DNA of 64,000 nucleotides from Opitutaceae bacterium. Its GTDB lineage: Bacteria; Verrucomicrobiota; Verrucomicrobiia; Opitutales; Opitutaceae. The position numbers and the translations under genes are program-made. Below are positions 44,052 through 50,828 of this stretch, one piece after another. A model generated the notes under the pieces. That model saw only the letters and a list, made by a program, of their open reading frames with translations. It was not told where the DNA came from and did no database searches. The stretch covers positions 1 to 64,000 of the forward strand of contig JADJTK010000022.1 in NCBI GenBank assembly GCA_016711225.1, written 5' to 3'. Position 1 is the first letter of the stretch. The number at the start of each line of letters is the position of its first letter.

Positions 44052-45692
44052 ATGAATTCGTCCTCGCTCAAATGCATCGCAGGCGCCGTCGCCCTGCTCG
44101 TCCTCGCCGGAGTTCCCGTTGCCCAAGCTGAAGCCTTCAGTTTTGGCGTCATGGGCGACACCCAATGGTCCGGTTCGGACCCCACCGGCAACAACGTCAA
44201 CACCGTTGCGGTGAATCAGATCAAAGCTGTCAATACACAGTTTGTCGCCGCCGGCGTGGACTTCGTTGTGCAGGTCGGAGACCTCTGCGATTCCAACGGC
44301 TCCAACAATGCGGCTTTGCAGACCCGTCTCGCCGCCAATTCTGGCCTCAATTCCGCCGGTATCGCCTTCTATGGACTGCGCGGGAACCATGAGAGCGGTT
44401 CCGGCAGCAAAACCTACTTTCAGCAGAACTATATTCCCGCCAGCACCGCCGCCGCCACTGTCGCCATCGCCCCCGACGGCGCTAGCTACAGCGTCAACCA
44501 CAACGGCACCAAGGTCGTCCTGCTCGACATTTCCCTCGCCGGCAGCACCAGTCTTCAGCCCGCCGCCACCACCTGGATGGGCAGCCAACTTTCCGCGGCC
44601 GACCATACTCAAGGGTTCGTCTTCACACACAAGAACCTCCTCGGGCAGAACCACAAGGACAGTTACTTTGGTGGCAGCAACGACGCCAACCCCGACCTTC
44701 AGAACGCCTTCTTCGCTGCGGCGGCCGGCAACGGCGTCAAATACGTGATCAGTGGACATGACCACATGGACTACCGCTCCCAGGTCACGAGCCCCAATGG
44801 CTTAGCCTCCGTCCAGCAGATCATCACCGCTTCCGACAGCTACAAATACTACGATCCCCAAGGCCCGTACTCGCCGCGCGAGACCCCGATTTCCGGCGAG
44901 CTGGACCAGACCGGCTACTACATCTACACCGTCGACGGTCCCCGCGTCACCGGCAAGTACTATGGCGTCACCCCGCTCGCCAACGGCGACGTCCCTGCCA
45001 ACCCCGACTGGAAGCTGAAGGAAGTGTTCGGTTACAGTCTCAACGGGGCCGCGAAGCTCGTCGCCCGGGGCGCCTCCTATGCCATGACCCACAGCATGAC
45101 CGCCGGCACTAGCTACGGTGAGTCCGGCTATGTGGGTACAACGATGGCCATTTTGGCCGGCACCAACGCCAGCGCGGCCACGACCGCCGACGGACGCGCT
45201 ACCTCCAAGGACGTCAACGTTGGCTGGGCCCCCGCGGCCCATGGCCCCGCCGGCGCCGAAAGCGACGTGCTCACCCTCTGGGGTATGAGCGACCTCAGCC
45301 CGACCGGGGCCACCGTCGACAAGACCGATAGCTACGCGCTCTCGCTTACCTTCGCTGCCGACCAGATCGCCCCCGCCGCCCTCGCTGCGGGCGACGTTGG
45401 TATCGCCGGTAGGGATGCAAGCGGCAATTGGTTCAATGCGACGACTCTCAATTACGGCGGCAACACCGAGTTCGTCTTCGGAGCGTGGAACAGCTCCTAC
45501 CCCCTGGGCACCTATGGCATCGACCTGAGCTCTGCCGGTGGCCCCACCGCGTGGGCGGTCCTCAATTACGCCGGCGAATTCGCGGTCACCTCCCTCACCG
45601 CCATCCCCGAGCCCTCGACCTACGCCGCACTCTTTGGCGCCGCTGCGCTCAGCTTCGTGGGCTTCCGTCGCCAACGCCGCCGCGCCGCCTAA
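44052..45692 (+). CDS. PEP-CTERM metallophosphoesterase
   Basis: A 546-residue protein starting at ATG 44052, which directly opens a signal peptide (SLKCIAGAVALLVLAGVPVA, then QAEA). Calcineurin-like metal-binding motifs are in order: FGVMGDTQW (D36), QVGDLCDSN (D77), GLRGNHES (N112, H113), FTHKNLLG and the late SGHDHMDY. Residues about 320-515 form a second, beta-rich region with an Ala/Thr composition. The tail IPEPSTYAALFGAAALSFVG plus FRRQRRRAA is a complete PEP-CTERM signal, so the enzyme is exported and processed by an exosortase. Phosphoester hydrolysis at the surface is likely; the substrate is unknown. It is preceded by the conserved 72-nt leader and followed 28 bp later by another PEP-CTERM gene. 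Confidence 0.9.
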   Translation: MNSSSLKCIAGAVALLVLAGVPVAQAEAFSFGVMGDTQWSGSDPTGNNVNTVAVNQIKAVNTQFVAAGVDFVVQVGDLCDSNGSNNAALQTRLAANSGLNSAGIAFYGLRGNHESGSGSKTYFQQNYIPASTAAATVAIAPDGASYSVNHNGTKVVLLDISLAGSTSLQPAATTWMGSQLSAADHTQGFVFTHKNLLGQNHKDSYFGGSNDANPDLQNAFFAAAAGNGVKYVISGHDHMDYRSQVTSPNGLASVQQIITASDSYKYYDPQGPYSPRETPISGELDQTGYYIYTVDGPRVTGKYYGVTPLANGDVPANPDWKLKEVFGYSLNGAAKLVARGASYAMTHSMTAGTSYGESGYVGTTMAILAGTNASAATTADGRATSKDVNVGWAPAAHGPAGAESDVLTLWGMSDLSPTGATVDKTDSYALSLTFAADQIAPAALAAGDVGIAGRDASGNWFNATTLNYGGNTEFVFGAWNSSYPLGTYGIDLSSAGGPTAWAVLNYAGEFAVTSLTAIPEPSTYAALFGAAALSFVGFRRQRRRAA

Positions 45693-45720
45693 CCAACTTC
45701 AACCACGAATCTAGTCTCAA

Positions 45721-46578
45721 ATGAAGACACCTCTCTCCCTCTCCGGCTTCGCCCTGCTGTTGTGCCTGGCCGGCAGCTGTGCCACCGCCTCCGCTCAAGC
45801 CTATCTCACCGCGGCGCCGTACCTTCAGGACTTCGACTCGCTGGGAACCGCGGGCACCACCGCTCCCATTGGTTGGCAGGTCTACTCGATGGCCGGAGGT
45901 CATGACACCTTCGCGCCGGTTGATTCGTCGACCCCCGGGGCGGCTCCTAATATGGCCGCTGGAGCGCTCACCTCCCGTACGCCTCTGATCGCTGGCGCCG
46001 CCGGCACCCAGCGGAGCAATCAGGGATACAACTTCGCCACCACCGCCGCTTCGACGGATCGCTCCCTCGGTTCGTCGCCCACCGGGATCGCCGCTGAGAT
46101 CCTTGAGCTCTCGCTGGTGAATGGCAGTGGACTCGCCCTTGCTGCGATCAACCTCAGCTACGACATCCGCCGTTTTACGGAAGCCGGTAACACCAACGGC
46201 TACAACGCCAGCCCCTACTACGGCAAGGAAGAGAATCCAGGATACAATGTCTTCTACAGTCTGGACAATTCGGTCTGGACGCGCGTCGCGGCCCTCACGC
46301 CGAGTCTGGCTGGTTCGTCCGGCGTGATCGTGCCCGACACGGTCGGCGTCACCAACGTTGGTGCGACCCTGGTGGAACTCGGCGCCTCCTGGAACGCTGG
46401 CAGTACCCTGCGACTGCGCTGGTTGGACGACAATGCCCAGTCCTCGTCGCCCGACCAATTGCTGGGACTCGACAACGTGCAGGTCGCGATTCCCGAACCC
46501 TCGACGTACGCCGCAGTCTTCGGCGCGGCTGCGCTGGGACTTGCGGGGATTCACCGTTTGCGCCGCCGAGCCCCCTGA
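45721..46578 (+). CDS. PEP-CTERM protein of unknown function
   Basis: A 285-residue protein with signal peptide (SGFALLLCLAGSCATASAQA). The mature part is beta-rich, resembling jelly-roll carbohydrate-binding-like domains of PEP-CTERM proteins: YLQDFDSLGTAGTTAPIGW at the start, LSYDIRRFTE in the middle and LRLRWLDDNAQ near the end. No catalytic motif is seen. The tail is IPEPSTYAAVFGAAALGLAG followed by IHRLRRRAP. It lies 28 bp after the metallophosphoesterase and before a shared terminator, so the two genes are likely one operon. The QDFDSL opening is typical of exported verrucomicrobial proteins related to lamin-tail or endonuclease-associated domains, but no enzyme is implied. Confidence 0.82.
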   Translation: MKTPLSLSGFALLLCLAGSCATASAQAYLTAAPYLQDFDSLGTAGTTAPIGWQVYSMAGGHDTFAPVDSSTPGAAPNMAAGALTSRTPLIAGAAGTQRSNQGYNFATTAASTDRSLGSSPTGIAAEILELSLVNGSGLALAAINLSYDIRRFTEAGNTNGYNASPYYGKEENPGYNVFYSLDNSVWTRVAALTPSLAGSSGVIVPDTVGVTNVGATLVELGASWNAGSTLRLRWLDDNAQSSSPDQLLGLDNVQVAIPEPSTYAAVFGAAALGLAGIHRLRRRAP

Positions 46579-46614
46579 AGCGGTGACGGAGGTTTAGCCG
46601 GGCGCTCCTGTTCC

Positions 46615-46642
46615 GCCCGCCGGCTATCCCGGCGGGCTCTTT
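46615..46642 (+). terminator. Rho-independent terminator
   Basis: GCCCGCCGG (46615-46623) pairs with CCGGCGGGC (46629-46637) around CTATC, followed by TCTTTG. The same stem ends the alkaline phosphatase gene at 50725. Confidence 0.8.
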
Positions 46643-46688
46643 GTGCTCGGGTCGGGACAGCGACGGCTGCGTCGCGCCCGTCGCTCGG

Positions 46689-47465
46689 CTAGTACTTCGC
46701 CGGCGCGGGGCCGGTTCCATTCGGGGTTTTGGGCAAAGACGGCGATGCAGGGAGCGCGGGAGCGGCCGATGTCGGGCTTGGTTTTGGTGTCGCGCCGCCG
46801 GGGGCGGGCACTGCCGGCGTCTTTGATTCCACTGCCTTGGGCGTATTCGCCCCGGGCGATGGCGCCTTGCTGAGGGGGCGCAGGGCACCGGTGGCTGCGG
46901 GGGCGGCGGTTTCGCGCACCGGTACAGGGAGCGCCTTCGGGGTCGTGGCCGCCCGGGCGGGCTTGATCGGCGCAGCGGTGGCCTTCGGCTTGGATGCAGG
47001 CGAACGAGGAGCCGGCTGGTCGGTGATCCGGGGTGAAGCTACGGCCGCCGGAGTTGCGGCCGAACGCGTCGGGCTCGGCTGCTGCGTCTTCGCGGGGATG
47101 CCGATAACCGGCACCTTGCTCGGTTTCGTCCCGGAGTTGGTAGAACGTTTGGTCCGATCCGACTTCTTCTCGGTGGCCGCACCCTTGGCCTTGCTGGACG
47201 GGCCCGAACCGATGACGATCGGCGCCGATCCCACCTTTGCTTTGGTTCCGCCTTTTTTGGCCAGGCGTTTCGCCGCTTTGAACGCCTTGCGCGCGCTCTT
47301 CAGGGCCTTCTTCGCGGCTTTCTGAACCTTGTTTGCCTCTTTTAGGCTGAGCTTGGCCGCTTGCACGCGGTTACGGGCGGTGGTGACATCAATCTCGAGG
47401 GTAGTGGTGGCGGGGCCGGGCGTTTTGGTGTCGGCGGTCTTCTGAGCCTTGGACTTCGCTTTCAT
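46689..47465 (-). CDS. Basic histone-H1-like, Lys/Ala/Pro-rich protein
   Basis: A 258-residue low-complexity protein. After a short start, residues about 28-75 are a strongly basic Ala/Lys helix (NRVQAAKLSLKEANKVQKAA and KALKSARKAFKAAKRLAKKG) like bacterial histone-H1 homologues. The remaining 180 residues are Pro/Ala/Thr/Lys-rich and probably disordered (PAKTQQPSPTRSAATPAAV). No signal peptide, membrane segment or catalytic motif is visible. DNA or RNA condensation is a reasonable guess from composition alone; a structural cell-envelope protein is the alternative. The upstream minus-strand sequence has CGTAACAATCC followed by TTGTAAGG, possible promoter material. The reading frame is convincing because the antisense frame is only its mirror. 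Confidence 0.7.
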   Translation of the reverse strand: MKAKSKAQKTADTKTPGPATTTLEIDVTTARNRVQAAKLSLKEANKVQKAAKKALKSARKAFKAAKRLAKKGGTKAKVGSAPIVIGSGPSSKAKGAATEKKSDRTKRSTNSGTKPSKVPVIGIPAKTQQPSPTRSAATPAAVASPRITDQPAPRSPASKPKATAAPIKPARAATTPKALPVPVRETAAPAATGALRPLSKAPSPGANTPKAVESKTPAVPAPGGATPKPSPTSAAPALPASPSLPKTPNGTGPAPAKY

Positions 47466-47776
47466 GGTGGTCGCAATTGTAGGGAGCTCGGGGTGAGTTT
47501 GTGCCGTTTGTGTGACAGTGGCTGTGTCCTTACAACCCTCGGATTGTTACGTTTTGCATGGCCGGAGGCCGGGGGGAGCGCCTCCAGCGCAAAACACGGG
47601 CGGTAATAGCGCACCGGCCGCGATCTCCACCTCGAGCCAAGCGCTGACGCGGGGAGGCTGCTCCGTGCCGGGAGGCTGGCTGGAAGCGAACCGAGTTGGC
47701 GCGGGCGCGGCCTTCTTCACCGCGAAGTCACGCGCCCCCTCTTTTCAATCGCGTTTTTGGCCTGTAGGTTACTCGT

Positions 47777-48028
47777 GTGAATACGAGGCCGCATAGTCGT
47801 TGGAAGATGGTTATTCCGGACCGCGCCGCGGGCGGCGCGGCCTTGCGCGGGATGGATCGGGCCGTGGCCTTTGCGCGGGAGGGGCGGCTCATATCCGCCA
47901 TCAAGTGGCTCGAGGCGAACAATCCCAGCCTCCTTCGGGAGGAGGCGAAGGCGCTGGTACGTTCCTTCGGGTACAGTGCCGAGGTGCGCTGGCCGGAATC
48001 GGAGAGACTGCCGGTGCGGAGGCTGTGA
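47777..48028 (+). CDS. Small hypothetical protein
   Basis: Up to 83 residues from GTG 47777, or 73 from the ATG at 47807 (MVIPDRAAGG). The core (RAVAFAREGRLISAIKWLEA, then NNPSLLREEAKALVRSFGY) looks like an amphipathic helical protein and has plausible codon use. No domain is recognised. It stands alone in a gap between a minus-strand gene and the minus-strand AraC gene. There is no good ribosome-binding site. Confidence 0.4.
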   Translation: MNTRPHSRWKMVIPDRAAGGAALRGMDRAVAFAREGRLISAIKWLEANNPSLLREEAKALVRSFGYSAEVRWPESERLPVRRL

Positions 48029-48081
48029 GACTCTGCGTTTGGTTGTCCGCTTCCCTTGCCCGGTTAAACCGCAACCGCTAT

Positions 48082-49065
48082 TCACGCGCGGGTTTGTATG
48101 GTCCGCCGGTACTCGGTGGGCGCGGTTCCCACTTCCTGCCGGAATACCCGGTTGAAGTGTGAGACCGACTCGAAGCCGCAGGCGTAGGCCACTTCGATCA
48201 CCCGCTGGGCTTTGCTCGCGAGCAATTCCCGGGCGTGGGCGATCCGGCAGGCGTTCACGTAGGAACCGAAGCCGACTCCGGTGGTGCGTTTGAATACGCG
48301 GGAGAAGTGATCCGCGCTCAATCCTACCGTTGCCGCCACCCGGGCCAGCGACAGCGGAGCGGCCAGATGGGTGGCCACGTGGCGCTTGGCTGCCGCCACT
48401 GCCGCCGGCTCACGCGGGATCGCCCGCAATTGCCGCTGGCGCACCTCTTCTCCAATAACCACTGCCACGTGGCGCAATAGATCCAATACGCCGTCGAGTC
48501 CCTCAGTCGATCGACGAGGCAGCTCGCGCCACGCCTCGAGTGCCGCGAGAAACTCTGGTTGCCCAAGCCCCAGCCGGACCAGGCGCCCGGCGAAATCCGC
48601 CTCGGTTTGGCGGGCATCGACCAGCGGGCCACACTCGATCAGCCCCCACGGTGTTGGTTCCCCGGCGTGCACCGGTAGTGCCACCAACCAGAACCCCAGA
48701 GAACAGCGGTTGCGATGGATTCCGCCGCAGGCGCGCGCGGCCTCGCGCACGCCGAGGTGTGTCTGGGCGCAGCCGGGCTGTGGACCTTGCCCCGCCTCGA
48801 GCAGGCGGCAGACGTAGCCCACGCCGGTCGTCACCTCGGCGTGCCCCAGGGGAAAGGCGCGCACCGGCATCCCGCAGCCTCGTTCCAGCGCTGTCAGCCA
48901 GCCTTCGGCGACGGGCAGCCCCATCGTGTCCCGGGCGGGCTGTGCTATCGCTGCGACCGCGGGGCAGCGGTCGGTCATCGAACCGATGGGGCCGAGCCCC
49001 GGTCCGTGATCCGGAGACGGCGCCTGAGCGGGGAGGGTGGCGAGAAAGGACATGCCTCCCATCAA
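48082..49065 (-). CDS. AraC-family transcriptional regulator with PocR-like sensor domain
   Basis: Up to 327 residues; the MTDRCPAV methionine (residue 30) is an alternative start. The N-terminal part has the Cys-containing layout of PocR-type ligand domains (ERGCGMPVRAFPL, then GCAQTHLGVREAARACGG, CSLGFWLVALPV, WGLIECGPLV). The last 100 residues are an AraC DNA-binding domain with two helix-turn-helix units (LSLARVAATVGLSADHFSRV and VIEVAYACGFESVSHFNRVF) and the closing APTEYR. It is divergent from the alkaline phosphatase gene across a 215-bp gap that contains the conserved leader, so it may control that gene. The inducer is unknown. Confidence 0.85.
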   Translation of the reverse strand: MMGGMSFLATLPAQAPSPDHGPGLGPIGSMTDRCPAVAAIAQPARDTMGLPVAEGWLTALERGCGMPVRAFPLGHAEVTTGVGYVCRLLEAGQGPQPGCAQTHLGVREAARACGGIHRNRCSLGFWLVALPVHAGEPTPWGLIECGPLVDARQTEADFAGRLVRLGLGQPEFLAALEAWRELPRRSTEGLDGVLDLLRHVAVVIGEEVRQRQLRAIPREPAAVAAAKRHVATHLAAPLSLARVAATVGLSADHFSRVFKRTTGVGFGSYVNACRIAHARELLASKAQRVIEVAYACGFESVSHFNRVFRQEVGTAPTEYRRTIQTRA

Positions 49066-49107
49066 CGCGCTCGGCCGGCCGGGATCAATCCGGCCAGGTG
49101 AAACCTT

Positions 49108-49216
49108 GGTGACAAACCCGTTTGGTCCCGGCAGGTCGCCGCCGAATGCAACGGTGAGGTGAAATCACCCTCTCGCGTCGGATCGGGGCAAGGAAAACCC
49201 GGACTGGGCGTAGCCC
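49108..49216 (+). promoter_or_regulatory. Conserved leader, copy 2 (upstream of alkaline phosphatase)
   Basis: The core at 49144-49215 is the partner of 43911-43982: the same 72-nt length, the first 25 bases identical, and the last 31 bases (from GGGG) identical. Two of the four differences (positions 26 and 41) turn a G-U pair into G-C in the stems proposed for copy 1. GGTGACAA at 49108 and CCCGTTT further on are shared as well. It ends 65 bp before the ATG. Confidence 0.6.
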
Positions 49217-49280
49217 GTTTCGGGGCCCTTCAGGCATTCTCGGGCTGCAGACTCCGCAAACCCAAACACCAGCACCTCAC

Positions 49281-50690
49281 ATGAACTCGTCTCTCCGTTC
49301 CGCCATCGCCGGCACCGCTCTCGTCGCGGGCCTGGCTTCTCCGCTCACCGCCCAGCAGGCCAAAAACGTCATCCTGATGATCAGCGATGGCCAGGGCTTC
49401 AACGCCGTAACGGCCACCGAATACTACACCGGGAGCAAGGCCGTCTACGAAGGGTCCGACTTCGTCAAGGTCAGCATGCAGACGAGCTCGGCCAACAACC
49501 CGGCCGGCTACGACCCGATCGCGATGTGGTCAGATACAAACTACCAGAAGATCAAGCCCACCGACTCGGCCTCCGCCGCCACGGCGATGTACACCGGCGT
49601 AAAGAACTACGACGGGCAGGTCAACTGGAGCACCACGGGCCAGCCGCTCACGACGTTCTTCGAGCTCGCTGGTCAGGCCGGCAAGGCCGTGGGCGCCGTT
49701 TCCTCCGTCGAGTTCTCCCATGCGACCCCGGCGGCCGTGGTGTCCCACAACTCCAGCCGAAACAACTACTCGGCTATCGCCAACGAGGCGATCAACAATA
49801 GCCACGTCACGGTGCTGATGGGCGCCGGCCATCCGTTGTACAACGACAACGGCGTGCTGCGCACCACTGGCATCAACTACAGCTACGTCGGCGGCCAGAC
49901 CACCTGGAACGACATCACCGATGCCGACGGCGCCAACGGTTTCGCCTTCGTCGATACGACGGCCGGTTTTGAGGCCCTCGCCAATGGCTCGATGAACGTC
50001 GACAAGGTCATCGGCGTGGCCCAGGCCGGCACGACCCTGCAGCAGGGGCGCAGCAACCCCGTCGGCAATTTTGACCCCTTGAATACGAACGTGCCAACCT
50101 TGAGCACGATGACGAAGGCCGCCCTCAACGTTCTCGACAACGACACGGACGGCTTCGCGGTGATGATCGAGGGCGGCGCGATCGACTGGGCGGGGCATGC
50201 CAACCAGATCGACCGGACCATCGAGGAACAGAAGGACTTCAACGCCTCCGTGCAGTCCGTTGTCGACTACCTCAATGCCGGCACCAATGGCAACAACTGG
50301 AGCAATACGCTGTTGATCGTCACCGCCGACCACGAGACCGGCGGCCTCTGGGGCGCGGCGAACACGTTCGACCAGGTGGGAAACAACGGCGTCGGCGTGC
50401 TGCCGACGGTTGGCTACAGCTCGGGCGATCATACCAACGTGCTGGTGCCGCTCTATGCGAAGGGCGCCGGTGCGGAAGCGTTCCTCGCGGCCACGATCGG
50501 AACGGACACCCAGCTGGCGACGCGTTATGGCGTGGATGCCGCCTTCAATCAGTATATCGACAACACTTCGGTCTATGATGTGGTGGTCGGAGCCACCGCC
50601 ATTCCGGAGCCTTCGACCTACGCGGCGATTTTTGGCGCGGCGGTTCTCGGGCTGGCCGGCTTCCGCCGGATGCGTCGCCGGGCCGCCTGA
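49281..50690 (+). CDS. PEP-CTERM alkaline phosphatase
   Basis: A 469-residue protein with a short signal peptide ending near SPLTAQQ. It has the motifs of the PhoA-type alkaline phosphatase superfamily in order: KNVILMISDGQG (metal Asp), PTDSASAATAMYTG with the nucleophile Ser96, VSSVEFSHATPAAVVSHN, IEGGAIDWAGHANQ (metal Asp and His), TADHETGG (metal Asp-His), and SGDHTNVLVPLYAKG (last metal His). The reaction is hydrolysis of phosphate monoesters with zinc and magnesium. The C-terminus IPEPSTYAAIFGAAVLGLAG followed by FRRMRRRAA is a PEP-CTERM signal, indicating exosortase processing at the cell surface. The conserved leader precedes it and a strong terminator follows. Phosphate-starvation control is likely but not shown. 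Confidence 0.95.
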   Translation: MNSSLRSAIAGTALVAGLASPLTAQQAKNVILMISDGQGFNAVTATEYYTGSKAVYEGSDFVKVSMQTSSANNPAGYDPIAMWSDTNYQKIKPTDSASAATAMYTGVKNYDGQVNWSTTGQPLTTFFELAGQAGKAVGAVSSVEFSHATPAAVVSHNSSRNNYSAIANEAINNSHVTVLMGAGHPLYNDNGVLRTTGINYSYVGGQTTWNDITDADGANGFAFVDTTAGFEALANGSMNVDKVIGVAQAGTTLQQGRSNPVGNFDPLNTNVPTLSTMTKAALNVLDNDTDGFAVMIEGGAIDWAGHANQIDRTIEEQKDFNASVQSVVDYLNAGTNGNNWSNTLLIVTADHETGGLWGAANTFDQVGNNGVGVLPTVGYSSGDHTNVLVPLYAKGAGAEAFLAATIGTDTQLATRYGVDAAFNQYIDNTSVYDVVVGATAIPEPSTYAAIFGAAVLGLAGFRRMRRRAA

Positions 50691-50724
50691 AGCGAAGACG
50701 GTTCTCGCCCGCCGCCCCGACTGC

Positions 50725-50753
50725 GCCCGCCGGTTCACCCCGGCGGGCTTTTT
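50725..50753 (+). terminator. Rho-independent terminator
   Basis: GCCCGCCGG (50725-50733) pairs with CCGGCGGGC (50740-50748) around TTCACC, with a T5 tail. It ends the alkaline phosphatase gene and also rules out the far-upstream GTG at 50754 as a natural start for the next gene. Confidence 0.88.
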
Positions 50754-50828
50754 GTGCCTGTCCCGAAGGCGCTACTGGCGGGAAGGCCGCGCTCGACAGG
50801 GCGGGGTGGAGCGTGCGTTTTGGTGCCC

